This document shows positions 7,982 to 16,278 of a stretch of 38,625 nucleotides of DNA, one piece after another. The notes under the pieces are model-generated. The model was not told the DNA's origin, did no database searches, and saw only the letters and a program-made list of their open reading frames with translations. The position numbers and the translations under genes were made by a program. Every line of letters begins with the position of its first letter. The stretch's first letter is position 1. Origin of the DNA: Actinophytocola oryzae (GTDB taxonomy: Bacteria > Actinomycetota > Actinomycetes > Mycobacteriales > Pseudonocardiaceae); the NCBI RefSeq assembly GCF_004364325.1, contig NZ_SOCP01000037.1, forward strand, positions 1-38,625. Direction: 5' to 3'.

Positions 7982-8123
7982 GGAACACCCGTCATGCGGG
8001 TCAGGACGGCCCCTGAGGAGTTCTTCGAGTTCCGGACCACCGTCACCGCCGAACTCTGTGTGCCACACGCGCAACACCGCCCCAGCGGATGTCCTTGTGC
8101 AGACCGGAAACCCGCCGTCACCA

Positions 8124-8156
8124 CGCCTGGCCGCCCGGGTCGCGGACGGCCAGGCG
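8124..8156. terminator. bidirectional hairpin between marR and the second GDSL hydrolase
   Basis: CGCCTGGCCG (8124-8133) and CGGCCAGGCG (8147-8156) form a perfect 10-bp stem with a 13-nt loop. It sits between two convergent genes and could end transcription in both directions. A weaker 5-bp stem (ACCCG/CGGGT) follows the marR stop. The rest of 7982-8166 shows nothing. Confidence 0.6.
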
Positions 8157-8166
8157 GGCCGTCCAA

Positions 8167-9417
8167 TCAGGAAACCGACACGCTGCCGTCACTTTGTCGA
8201 ACGCAGGCGACCTGTCGTCCCGCCGCGACCGCCGCGCCGGACAGGCACTGGCCGAGCACCCCGTAACCGTTCACGTTGGGGTGCCACGATTCCTGGCACG
8301 TCTGGAAATACGTCACACACGCGTTGGCGATGCGCTGGATGTCGAGTTTGTCGTACCCGGACAGGCTCGTGACGAACGACCCACTCGGTCCGTCCATCAG
8401 GCGGATCGGCGTGGCAAGGGCATTCCCGGGGCTGCCGTCGTTCTCGCACAGCCGCGCGCCGTTGAACGCCGACTGCACGTTCAGGTACACCAGGTCATCC
8501 CCGGGGAACTCCGCCGACAGCGTGGTGTGCGCCGACCGGACGATGTTCCCCAGCGCCTGCGAGAACAGGTGACCCGCCGCGAGTGTCGCCCGGTGCGCCG
8601 GGCAGCCCGCCGCGTACCGCTCGGCACCCAGCGCCCGGAACTTGTCCCGGTCGTCGGCGCGGCCGTCCTCCTCGTAGTACCGCTGCGCGTAGTCCGTCGG
8701 CAGCGGGTTCGTGTAGTCCTGGAACACGATCCGGTGCTGGCCGTCCGCGTCGACCTGGTCGAGGGTGGTCAGCAGCGCACGCAGCGCGGTCGTGGTCTCG
8801 GCGGTCGCGGCCGACACCTCGGCGTCCGTCGCGAGATCGGAGATGGTGCACGGCTGCTGCGGCACGTCACCGCCGAGGTAGGCCCAGAACTCCCACCAGC
8901 CCGTCCAGGCGTCGGCGATGAACCTGTTGGCGCACACGGAGGCCGCGTCGCCGAAGGTGAACGAGCTGTTGTTCGAGCCGAGGCCCACGAGGACCAGGTC
9001 GATGTCGTGGGTCGCCGCCACGGCACGCAGCTGGTCCAGCTGCGAGGCGACGGTCCTGCCCTTCGCACGGCCCGACGAGGCGTTCAGCATGTCGTAGGGC
9101 TGGCCACCGGAGCACGCCAGGTTGTACCGGTCCTGGATGCCCGGCAGCGTGGCGCGGAAGATCTCCGCGTTCGGGGACCGGTGGCAGAAGTAGGCGTTGC
9201 TGTTGGCGGCGGACCACCCGGGGAAGCCCTGGGACACACCGTTGACATCTGTCACGGCGGAGTACGAGCCGCCGCCCTCGCCGGAGATGAAGCTGTCGCC
9301 GAGCGCGACGGCGGCGGTCGGCAACGCGGCGGGCTGGGCGGCGGAAGCGGGTGCGGCCACCACCGGGACGACAGTGGCGGCGACTACGGCGGCCGCCGCG
9401 AGATAACGCAGGGACAT
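8167..9417 (-). CDS. secreted SGNH/GDSL lipase-like hydrolase
   Basis: Predicted secreted esterase/lipase of 416 residues. The signal peptide is Ala/Val-rich (about residues 5-27, ending ASA). Block I is ALGDSFISGEG with nucleophile S42. The oxyanion glycine lies in LACSGG, block III in LGSNNSSF, and the catalytic His in SWHPN near the C-terminus. Several cysteines suggest disulfides outside the cell. It is a different subfamily from the hydrolase at 5702. The ATG at 9417 is preferred because GGAGGG lies a few bases upstream; the frame stays open 63 nt further without a ribosome site. It is convergent with marR and divergent from the zinc-motif gene at 9663. Confidence 0.92.
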   Translation of the reverse strand: MSLRYLAAAAVVAATVVPVVAAPASAAQPAALPTAAVALGDSFISGEGGGSYSAVTDVNGVSQGFPGWSAANSNAYFCHRSPNAEIFRATLPGIQDRYNLACSGGQPYDMLNASSGRAKGRTVASQLDQLRAVAATHDIDLVLVGLGSNNSSFTFGDAASVCANRFIADAWTGWWEFWAYLGGDVPQQPCTISDLATDAEVSAATAETTTALRALLTTLDQVDADGQHRIVFQDYTNPLPTDYAQRYYEEDGRADDRDKFRALGAERYAAGCPAHRATLAAGHLFSQALGNIVRSAHTTLSAEFPGDDLVYLNVQSAFNGARLCENDGSPGNALATPIRLMDGPSGSFVTSLSGYDKLDIQRIANACVTYFQTCQESWHPNVNGYGVLGQCLSGAAVAAGRQVACVRQSDGSVSVS

Positions 9418-9662
9418 CACGGCCCTCCAGAACCGAGCGGGCACCGGGGCGGCACCCGACCAAGCGGACAGTTCAGGCACGAATGTGAATAAATTTCAGC
9501 TGATTCTGTCCACCCGATCCAGTGAGAGTCAAGATCGCCGTTGCTTTAGCGCATCCGTTCGACCACGGCAAGTAGTAGACAACGACCATCTGGGCGTTAA
9601 TTCTTCATCAACGGTGTGACAACCCGTGACAAGAGATGAGCACACAGTGCACGGTGTAGGGC
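9418..9662. promoter_or_regulatory. divergent intergenic region, 245 bp
   Basis: Holds the outward promoters of the GDSL hydrolase (minus) and the zinc-motif gene (plus). It is clearly more AT-rich than the surroundings, for example around 9484-9500. Two GTGACAA direct repeats occur near 9617-9632. No gene, hairpin or clear consensus promoter could be assigned. Confidence 0.4.
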
Positions 9663-10628
9663 ATGTTCTTAGACGGCCTCCGGCACCGATTACTCGTCCA
9701 GTGTCCGCTCGAGCGGGCCGACTCCGTCGCGCCCATCGTCGCCAGATACCAGTCCGGGCTCGTCCTCACCGGGCCGAAGCCCTTCAAGACCGTCCGACAC
9801 CTGCGCCGCCTCGACCACAGGGGCCCCATACTCTGCGACGCCGGCCGCTACACGGGACGCCACCGCGTGCCCGCGAGCGCCGGCCTCAGCGCCGACTGGA
9901 CGGCCGAGCAACACGAACTCGGCCTCGTCGCGCTCACCGACTCCGGCTACCTCGCCGCGGGCGACTGGCCTGGCCTGCACAGACTTCTCGACGACGCGGC
10001 GGACCAACCGCAACCACTCGTCGTCACCCTCCCCCTGGCCCCGGGTTGGTTCGCGGAACGTGCCCAGCTCACCAGGCTGATCACGACCCTGAACGAGGCA
10101 CGACTACCCGTTGCGATCGTCGGCGACACGTTCGTGGCGAGTGGACTCATCCGGGTGTTGACGGCGTCCGTGCCGGTGCTGGTGCTCCGCTCGGACATCG
10201 GCGCCCTCGGCGCGGTCTGCCACGGGGCCCACGCGGGCGCCCTGGGCGTCATGTCGGGCCTGTTCGTGCCCGCGTTGATGGGTCACCACCGCCCGTCCGT
10301 CCTGGCGCGGATCGTGGACCGTACGCCCGCCCTCGCCCACAACTGGCCGTGCCGGTGCCCGGAGTGCACCGGCGCCGTGCCGATCCACCTGACCCCTGGA
10401 GGCATCTACCGGCACTCACTGCACACCCAGCTCGCCCTCGCGGACCAGCTGCGCCACGACCCCGCCGCGTGGCGGGAGCGGTGCGGGGCCGCGCTGCACG
10501 TGCACCGCAAGGTCGGCGAGGTCATGCCGAACTGGCCCGCCGCGGACGCCCTGCGGTGGTGGCACGAGCTGGAGCCCCCGGAGATCCCACGCCAGACGGC
10601 CGGGGAGCACGCCCCTCGACTGGGATGA
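9663..10628 (+). CDS. uncharacterised protein with tRNA-guanine-transglycosylase-type zinc motif
   Basis: Hypothetical protein of 321 residues. C230-R-C232-P-E-C235, followed by IYRHSLHTQL with H251 and H254, closely resembles the CxCxxC...H zinc site of tRNA-guanine transglycosylases, where it sits at the end of a TIM barrel. The region before it alternates hydrophobic strands and helices (LVLTG, PILCDAG, LVALTDSG, VAIVGD, VLVLRSD), compatible with a barrel. A clear catalytic DxxLPTR motif of bacterial transglycosylases is not visible, so enzymatic activity is uncertain. No signal peptide. The stop overlaps an in-frame ATG of the helicase frame (ATGA at 10625-10628), so the two genes are probably one transcript. 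Role in RNA or DNA base exchange is a hypothesis only. Confidence 0.75.
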   Translation: MFLDGLRHRLLVQCPLERADSVAPIVARYQSGLVLTGPKPFKTVRHLRRLDHRGPILCDAGRYTGRHRVPASAGLSADWTAEQHELGLVALTDSGYLAAGDWPGLHRLLDDAADQPQPLVVTLPLAPGWFAERAQLTRLITTLNEARLPVAIVGDTFVASGLIRVLTASVPVLVLRSDIGALGAVCHGAHAGALGVMSGLFVPALMGHHRPSVLARIVDRTPALAHNWPCRCPECTGAVPIHLTPGGIYRHSLHTQLALADQLRHDPAAWRERCGAALHVHRKVGEVMPNWPAADALRWWHELEPPEIPRQTAGEHAPRLG

Positions 10629-10657
10629 CGCCGCGACGTGGCACCATCGATGTCACC

Positions 10658-13162
10658 ATGACGCTGACTGACGTGCTGCCCGCCGACCAGGACCCCGACA
10701 CCCTCTTCGACGCCTTCTCGACCTGGGCGGAGAACGAGGGCCTCTCGCTGTACCCGGCGCAGCAGGAGGCGATGATCGAGATCGTCTCCGGGGCGAACGT
10801 CATCCTGTCCACGCCGACCGGCTCCGGCAAGAGCATGGTGGCCACCGGCGCGCACTTCGCGGCGCTCGCGGCAGGCAGGCGCAGCTTCTACACGGCACCC
10901 ATCAAGGCGCTCGTGTCCGAGAAGTTCTTCGCGTTGTGCGACATCTTCGGCGCGGAGAACGTCGGCATGATCACCGGCGACTCGAGTGTCAACGCCGGGG
11001 CGCCGATCATCTGCTGCACGGCGGAGATCCTCGCGAACATCGCGTTGCGGGAGGGCCAGGCCGCCGACGTCGGCGTGGTGATCATGGACGAGTTCCACTT
11101 CTACGCCGAGCCGGACCGCGGCTGGGCGTGGCAGGTGCCGCTGCTGGAGCTGTCGAAGGCGCAGTTCCTGCTGATGTCCGCGACGCTCGGCGACGTCACC
11201 CGCTTCCAGGAGGACCTGACCCGCCGCACGGGCAGGCCGACCGCGGTCGTCACGTCGGCGGAACGGCCGGTGCCGCTGTTCTACTCGTTCCGGCTCACCC
11301 CGCTGCACGAGACGATCGAGGAGCTGCTCGCCACCAACCAGGCGCCGATCTACGTCGTCCACTTCACGCAGGCCGCCGCGCTGGAGCGCGCGCAGAACCT
11401 GATGAGCATCAACGTGTGCACGCGGGAGGAGAAGGACCGGATCGCCCAGCTCATCGGCAACTTCCGGTTCACGGCAGGGTTCGGCAAGACGCTGTCCCGG
11501 CTGGTGCGCCACGGGATCGGCGTGCACCACGCCGGCATGCTGCCCAAGTACCGGCGGCTCGTGGAGCGGCTCGCGCAGGCCGGGCTGATGAAGGTCGTGT
11601 GCGGCACCGACACCCTGGGCGTCGGCATCAACGTGCCGATCAGGACCGTCGTGTTCACCGCACTGTCCAAGTACGACGGTCAGAAGGTGCGGCTGCTCAA
11701 GGCACGCGAGTTCCACCAGATCGCGGGACGCGCGGGCCGGGCGGGCTTCGACACGGTCGGCAACGTGGTCGTGCAGGCGCCGGAGCACGTCGTCGAGAAC
11801 GAGAAGGCGCTGGCCAAGGCCGGGGACGACCCGAAGAAGCGACGCAAGGTCGTGAAGAAGAAGCCGCCGGAAGGCTCGATCGGCTGGGGCGAGCCGACGT
11901 TCCAGCGGCTGGTCGAGGCCGAGCCGGAGGCGTTGACGTCGAGCTTCGTGGTCACGCACTCGATGCTGCTCAACGTGATCGGTCGGCCGGGTGACGCGTT
12001 CACGGCCATGCGCAGGCTGCTGGAGGACAACCACGAGGACCGGCCCGGGCAGCGCAGGCACATCCGCAGGGCCATCGCGATCTACCGCGCGCTGCTGTCC
12101 GCCGGGGTGGTCGAACGGCTGTCGGAGCCGGACGACGAGGGCCGCTCGATCCGGCTGACCGTGGACCTGCAGCTGGACTTCGCGCTGAACCAGCCGCTGT
12201 CGCCGTTCGCGCTGGCCGTGTTCGAGCTGCTGGACCGGGAGTCGCCGTCCTACTCGCTGGACGTGCTGTCGGTCATCGAGTCCACTCTGGAGGATCCGCG
12301 CCAGATCCTGTCCGCGCAGGAGCACAAGGCACGCGGCGAGGCCGTACAGGCGATGAAGGCCGAGGGCATCGAGTACGAGGAGCGGATGACGCTGCTCGAG
12401 AACATCACCTACCCGAAGCCGCTGGCCGAGGAGCTGCTCAACGGGGCGTACGAGACCTACCGGCTCGGGCATCCGTGGGTGTCGGACTACCACCTGCGGC
12501 CCAAGTCCGTCGCCCGCGACATGTTCGAGCGGTCGATGACGTTCGTCGAGTACGTCGGCTTCTACCAGCTCGCACGCAGCGAGGGCATGGTGCTGCGCTA
12601 CCTCGCCGACGCGTACAAGGCGCTGCGCCAGACCGTGCCGGACGAGGCGAAGACCGAGGAGCTGACCGACCTCGTCGAGTGGCTCGGCGAGCTGGTCCGG
12701 CAGGTCGACTCCAGCCTGCTCGACGAGTGGGAGAAGCTGACCAACCCCTCCGCCGAGGTCGTGTCGGCCGACGCCGACGAGCGGGCGCCCGCCGTGACGC
12801 GCAACGTGCGCGCGTTCCGGGTGCTGGTGCGCAACGCGTTGTTCCACCGGGTGCAGCTGGCCGCTGCGCGCCGGTGGTCCGCGCTCGGCGAGCTGGACGG
12901 CGACGCGGGCTGGGACGCCGAGGCGTGGGCCGAGGAGCTGGAGCCGTACTTCGACGAGCACGACGAGATCCGCACGGGCCCGGACGCGCGTGGGCAGCGG
13001 TTCCTGATCCTCTCGGAGCAGGAGGACCGCTGGGAGGCCAGGCAGATCTTCGACGACCCGGCAGGCGACGGCGACTGGGGCTTCACCGCCGAGATCGACC
13101 TGGCGGAGTCCGACGAGATCGGTGCGGCGGCCGTACGGGTGACCGCCGTGGGCCGGCTCTAG
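10658..13162 (+). CDS. DEAD/DEAH-box Ski2-like helicase with DUF3516 C-terminal domain
   Basis: ATP-dependent RNA/DNA helicase of 834 residues, the usual length of the actinobacterial DUF3516 family. Motif I is TPTGSGKS (about 52-59), motif II DEFH (144-147), motif III SATLG (about 174-178) and motif VI HQIAGRAGRAGF (about 357-368). A Lys-rich patch (KKRRKVVKKK) precedes the long DUF3516 region, which fills the C-terminal half. The biological role of this family is not settled; RNA processing or decay is plausible from the Ski2/Mtr4 resemblance. The start was chosen at 10658 because MTLTDVLP fits the family. An ATG at 10625 in the same frame, overlapping the upstream stop as ATGA, is the alternative. 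Neither has a good ribosome site. Followed by a copy of the 53-bp repeat. Confidence 0.92.
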   Translation: MTLTDVLPADQDPDTLFDAFSTWAENEGLSLYPAQQEAMIEIVSGANVILSTPTGSGKSMVATGAHFAALAAGRRSFYTAPIKALVSEKFFALCDIFGAENVGMITGDSSVNAGAPIICCTAEILANIALREGQAADVGVVIMDEFHFYAEPDRGWAWQVPLLELSKAQFLLMSATLGDVTRFQEDLTRRTGRPTAVVTSAERPVPLFYSFRLTPLHETIEELLATNQAPIYVVHFTQAAALERAQNLMSINVCTREEKDRIAQLIGNFRFTAGFGKTLSRLVRHGIGVHHAGMLPKYRRLVERLAQAGLMKVVCGTDTLGVGINVPIRTVVFTALSKYDGQKVRLLKAREFHQIAGRAGRAGFDTVGNVVVQAPEHVVENEKALAKAGDDPKKRRKVVKKKPPEGSIGWGEPTFQRLVEAEPEALTSSFVVTHSMLLNVIGRPGDAFTAMRRLLEDNHEDRPGQRRHIRRAIAIYRALLSAGVVERLSEPDDEGRSIRLTVDLQLDFALNQPLSPFALAVFELLDRESPSYSLDVLSVIESTLEDPRQILSAQEHKARGEAVQAMKAEGIEYEERMTLLENITYPKPLAEELLNGAYETYRLGHPWVSDYHLRPKSVARDMFERSMTFVEYVGFYQLARSEGMVLRYLADAYKALRQTVPDEAKTEELTDLVEWLGELVRQVDSSLLDEWEKLTNPSAEVVSADADERAPAVTRNVRAFRVLVRNALFHRVQLAAARRWSALGELDGDAGWDAEAWAEELEPYFDEHDEIRTGPDARGQRFLILSEQEDRWEARQIFDDPAGDGDWGFTAEIDLAESDEIGAAAVRVTAVGRL

Positions 13163-13256
13163 CTGTACCCGGCCATGAGGTTCGTCCAGTCCGGCACGGG
13201 CCGAGTGGGTATCGCCCCGATGGATGGTCGGCGACGTTCGGTGCCCGCGGGCAGTC

Positions 13257-13309
13257 AGCCTGAAGGACGCCTTCGGTACGCCCAGCGTTACGAAGGACGC
13301 CTTCAGTGC
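13257..13309. repeat. 53-bp palindromic repeat, copy 1 (diverged)
   Basis: Contains GAAGGACGCCTTC twice (13262-13274 and 13292-13304), exactly 30 bp apart, as in the copies at 24704 and 33212. The left end and the centre differ from the other two, so this copy is older or decayed. It lies between the convergent helicase and barstar-like genes; the barstar-like stop is 3 bp beyond its edge. Confidence 0.85.
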
Positions 13310-13312
13310 GTT

Positions 13313-13864
13313 TCAGCCCCGGCGTGCGTCCGCCAGCTGCTCGGCCGGGTTCCAGTCGACGGGGGTCGCGCCGACCGGCTCGAAGTGGATGTCCGGGTCG
13401 TTCGACTGGACCAGGCACATGAGGCGGTGGCCGAAGAGCATCGCCTGGCGGGACTGGTCGGCGATGATGTCGAGGATGACCTGGGCGGCGTGGGTCTCGT
13501 GGCGGGTGAAGGCGTCGTAGCCGGTGAACACGAGCACGGTGCCGGTGGCGTTGCGGTCCGCGCCGTAGGTGTAGGTCGCGACGTCGCGCATGCAGTCGTT
13601 GAACGCGTCGAGGTTGTCGCCGTAGTAGTCGGGGAAGTGCAGCGCCACCCTGATATGGCGGTGGAAGTCGGCCTCGGTGCTCCACACGGCCGCGTCGAGC
13701 CGGACGAGCTGGTAGGCGTGGTCGGCGAGCCACGTCGTGGTGTCGTCCAGGACCTCATGTCGCCAGTACAGGCTCACGTGGCCGTTGGTCACGAGGCGGA
13801 AGGCGCGGTCTTCGGACAGGTCCGTGTCAAGATCGAACGAGGGCACGTTGATCAGCGTAGACAC
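13313..13864 (-). CDS. barstar-family protein
   Basis: 183-residue protein with a barstar-like core: an A-x-F-HRHIRVALHFPDYYGDN segment (about 65-84) continuing into LDAFNDCMRD, the helix that in barstar plugs the barnase active site. A further strand/helix (GTVLVFTGYD and following) completes the fold. Barstars inhibit secreted or toxic RNases, but family members also occur without a partner, and no barnase-like gene is in this window. It is longer than barstar (about 90 residues), with about 60 extra residues on both sides. The start is uncertain: GTG at 13864 overlaps the upstream phosphoribosyltransferase by 13 bp; GTG at 13846 just after that stop is the alternative. Likely translated with the upstream gene. 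Confidence 0.8.
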   Translation of the reverse strand: MSTLINVPSFDLDTDLSEDRAFRLVTNGHVSLYWRHEVLDDTTTWLADHAYQLVRLDAAVWSTEADFHRHIRVALHFPDYYGDNLDAFNDCMRDVATYTYGADRNATGTVLVFTGYDAFTRHETHAAQVILDIIADQSRQAMLFGHRLMCLVQSNDPDIHFEPVGATPVDWNPAEQLADARRG

Positions 13865-14481
13865 TCCAGGAGTTTTCGCACCTGCTCCTCCGGGACCTGG
13901 GTGAAGTCGTCGTACCACTCGCCGACCGAGGCGAAGTCCCCCGGGCGGACAGGACAGACGATCTCGTCGGCGAGCGGGGCGAGCGTGCGCAGGGAGTCCG
14001 GCGGCGCGACGGGCACGGCGAGCACGACTCGCCCGGCGCCGAGGTGCCGGAGGACCTTCAGCGCGGCGATCACGGAGGCACCCGTGGCGATCCCGTCGTC
14101 GACGAGGACGACCGTGCGGTCCGCGAGGTCGGGTCGCGGGCCCGGCCGCAGGATCCCGGCCCTGCGGCGGATCTCGGCACGCTCGCGGGCGACCTGCTCG
14201 GCGAGGTCGGCCCAGTCGAGGCCGAGGTCGCGCAGGAGGGCGTCGTTGCGGACGGTCACGCCGTCCTCGCCGACCGCCCCGACCGCCAGCTCCTCGCGGT
14301 GCGGTGCGCCGACCTTGCGGACGAGGACGACGTCGAGGTCGGTTTCCAGGGCGTCGGCGATCTCGGCGGCGACCGGCACCCCGCCCCGCGGCAGGCCGAC
14401 GACGACGGGGTCGGCCCCACGCAGGTGAGCCAGGTGGGTGGCCAGCACCCGACCCGCGTCGGTGCGGTCCCGGAAGCGCAT
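13852..14481 (-). CDS. phosphoribosyltransferase-family protein
   Basis: Type I phosphoribosyltransferase fold, 209 residues. The PRPP-binding loop VVLVDDGIATGAS is at 124-136, preceded by the hydrophobic strand and acidic pair typical of the family. VGLPRGGVPVAAE (28-40) and LVRKVGAPHREELAVGA (53-69) are further signatures of this stand-alone group. The substrate is unknown; members are often annotated only as phosphoribosyltransferases. The start is secure: GGAGGTGA sits 5 nt before the ATG. It overlaps the barstar-like gene downstream, suggesting a two-gene operon. Confidence 0.9.
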   Translation of the reverse strand: MRFRDRTDAGRVLATHLAHLRGADPVVVGLPRGGVPVAAEIADALETDLDVVLVRKVGAPHREELAVGAVGEDGVTVRNDALLRDLGLDWADLAEQVARERAEIRRRAGILRPGPRPDLADRTVVLVDDGIATGASVIAALKVLRHLGAGRVVLAVPVAPPDSLRTLAPLADEIVCPVRPGDFASVGEWYDDFTQVPEEQVRKLLECLR

Positions 14482-14537
14482 GGCGTCACCTCCACCCACC
14501 AGTCTTACCCCACGGCCTCCTTGGTAGTATCGAACAC

Positions 14538-14708
14538 ATGAACGATGCCGGGTACGACCACGTGCTGGAGCCGCCTCCCCCGGGCCGCGCGGCCAACCTG
14601 ACCACGTGCGACCGGCGGCGGCTAGGGCTTGCGCGCCTCGATGAGGAAGCGCGTGCTGAACGCCACGAACGGACCCTCTGCCGTGATCTCTTCGTGGAGG
14701 GCGCGTAG
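14538..14708 (+). pseudogene. possible truncated gene start of unknown family
   Basis: An ATG opens a 56-codon frame. The first 30 codons have about 90 percent G/C in third positions, as real genes here do. From about 14622 the frame runs antisense through the end of the methyltransferase gene and its third-position bias falls. This looks like the 5' remnant of a gene cut off at the methyltransferase end, or a short chance frame. The peptide starts MNDAGYDHVLEPPPPG and matches no family I recognise. No good ribosome site is present. Confidence 0.25.
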
Positions 14709-15365
14709 CCGGTCGCGGTACTCGGCGACCGTGAACGCGGGGACCATCCAGACGACCTTGCGGAGGAAGTAGACGACGGCTCCGATGTCGAGGAACTCCA
14801 TCCGCAGCCGGGCGGAGCGCAGGTCGACGACCTCCAGCCCCGCCGCCTCGGCCATGGCACGGGCCTCCTCCGGCTGCCTGGCGGTCCACGGTTGGGGCCC
14901 CAGGAAGTAGTCGACCAGTTCGGACACGCTCGCCGGGCCGACCTCCTGGGACAGGTAGGTGCCGCCGGGGGTGAGCACGCGGGCGATCTCCGACCACCAC
15001 GCCCGCACGGGATGCCTGCTCACCACCAGGTCGAAGGTGTTGTCCCGGAAGGAAAGCGGTGGCGCGTCCCGGTCGGCCACGACCGTCACCCCACGTGGCC
15101 CCAGGTTCTCCCGGGCCCGCGCGCGGTTGGGTGGCCAGGACTCCGTGGCCAGCGTCGTGGGCGCGAGCCTCGGCACACCGGCCAGGACCTCGCCGCCGCC
15201 GGTCTTGAGGTCGACGGCCACCTCGGCGCGGGCCATGCGCTCCCCCATCAGGCGCTGGTAGCCCCACGGCGGTCGTTCCTCGGTGGCTCGCCCGGCAAGC
15301 CAGTCGAAGTTCCACCCGTCCACGGAGACCGCGTCGGCCTCGGCGATCAGCTCCTCGAAGTCCAC
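14622..15365 (-). CDS. class I SAM-dependent methyltransferase
   Basis: 247-residue methyltransferase with Rossmann-like motifs. Motif I is VDLKTGGGE (51-59), where a lysine replaces the usual first glycine. Acidic/strand motifs follow, then FDLVVSRHPVRAWWSEIARVL, corresponding to motifs IV-V, and LTPGGTYL. It resembles small-molecule or RlmA-like methyltransferases of actinomycetes, but the substrate cannot be read from sequence. The GTG start at 15365 gives the standard MDFEEL beginning; no strong ribosome site is seen. It lies 42 bp downstream of nudC on the same strand, so the two may share a transcript. Confidence 0.88.
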   Translation of the reverse strand: MDFEELIAEADAVSVDGWNFDWLAGRATEERPPWGYQRLMGERMARAEVAVDLKTGGGEVLAGVPRLAPTTLATESWPPNRARARENLGPRGVTVVADRDAPPLSFRDNTFDLVVSRHPVRAWWSEIARVLTPGGTYLSQEVGPASVSELVDYFLGPQPWTARQPEEARAMAEAAGLEVVDLRSARLRMEFLDIGAVVYFLRKVVWMVPAFTVAEYRDRLRALHEEITAEGPFVAFSTRFLIEARKP

Positions 15366-15407
15366 CCGCCGGATAATGTCACTGCTTTGCGGCCGACGCG
15401 CATGTTT

Positions 15408-16259
15408 TTACGACTCGCCCAGCCAGGTGCCGACGAGATAGGACTCGATCGAGTCGTGGCGGCCGTCGGTCATGGCGCGGACCTCGTCGCGGGTGAACCA
15501 GCGGGCCTCGATCAGCTCGTCGTGGTCCACGGCCACCTCGTCGGTGACGGCCACGGCACGGAAGCCGACCATCAGACCTGACGGGAAGGGCCACGCCTGC
15601 GACGCCTGGTAGGCCACGTCACCGACCCGCACGCCCGCCTCCTCGTGCAGCTCGCGACGCACGGCGTCCTCGAGGCTCTCGCCGATCTCCACGAAACCGG
15701 CGAGCGTCGAGTAGGCCCCCGCCGCGGCGCCCCGGTGCCTGGCCAGCAGGCAGCGCTGCCGGTCGGGGGCCTCCACGAGCATGATCACGGCCGGCTCGAT
15801 GCGCGGGAAGTGGAGCTTGCCGCAGCCCTGACAGCGACGCATGTGGCCGGCCTGCTCGACCGCCGTCCGCCCGCCGCACGCACCGCAGAAACGCTGGTTG
15901 CGGGCCCAGTGCAGCATGCCCCGCGCGTACGCGAGGGTCGCGGCCTCCTGGCGGTCGAGGTCGGGGAACAGGACCCGGATGTCGACGGCCGCGTCGGCGC
16001 CCGCCTCGTGCACGGCCGTGTCCACGTCCACATCGGACAGATCGGTGGCGAACACGCCGCACCCGTCGGCGCCGAGGAACACGACCTCGCGGTCCGTCCC
16101 GTCGACGCTGACCGGAGACCCGCCCGCGACCAGGCACCTGTCCTGCCAGAAGGCGAGCACCCGGCCGTCCGCCATCGCGCCTGCGAGCCACTCGGCGTCC
16201 GCACGCCGGGCGCGGTCGAGGGTCGACCCGTTGTACGGGAGTGTGACGTCGTTGCGCAC
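15408..16259 (-). CDS. nudC: NADH pyrophosphatase NudC (NAD-cap hydrolase)
   Basis: Nudix hydrolase that splits NADH into NMNH and AMP and, in other bacteria, removes NAD caps from RNA. The order is standard: N-terminal beta domain, zinc ribbon C125/C128 and C143/C146, then Nudix box GFVEIGE...REL.EEAG (188-209), and the NudC-specific SQAWPFPSGLM (220-230), which matches the family's SQPWPFPxS signature with one change. Length 283 residues. The GTG at 16259 was chosen because TAGGGT lies 7 nt upstream, fitting a leaderless start; GTG at 16268 and ATG at 16280 are in frame, but the latter would overlap the start of the divergent gene. Confidence 0.92.
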   Translation of the reverse strand: MRNDVTLPYNGSTLDRARRADAEWLAGAMADGRVLAFWQDRCLVAGGSPVSVDGTDREVVFLGADGCGVFATDLSDVDVDTAVHEAGADAAVDIRVLFPDLDRQEAATLAYARGMLHWARNQRFCGACGGRTAVEQAGHMRRCQGCGKLHFPRIEPAVIMLVEAPDRQRCLLARHRGAAAGAYSTLAGFVEIGESLEDAVRRELHEEAGVRVGDVAYQASQAWPFPSGLMVGFRAVAVTDEVAVDHDELIEARWFTRDEVRAMTDGRHDSIESYLVGTWLGES

Positions 16260-16278
16260 ACGTGCCACCCTAGAACCC

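Noticed and set aside
10406..12961. 851-codon minus-strand frame across the helicase gene
   Set aside because: Antisense shadow of the DUF3516 helicase; low-complexity composition without domains.
13257..13309. Coding peptide KDAF...TKDAF from the 53-bp repeat
   Set aside because: The same DNA is palindromic, intergenic and repeated in both orientations; the peptide is a by-product of the repeat.
14530..14545. LexA-like box TCGAACACATGAACGA
   Set aside because: The second half should read GTTCG for an actinobacterial SOS box; here it is GAACG, so it is not a dyad.
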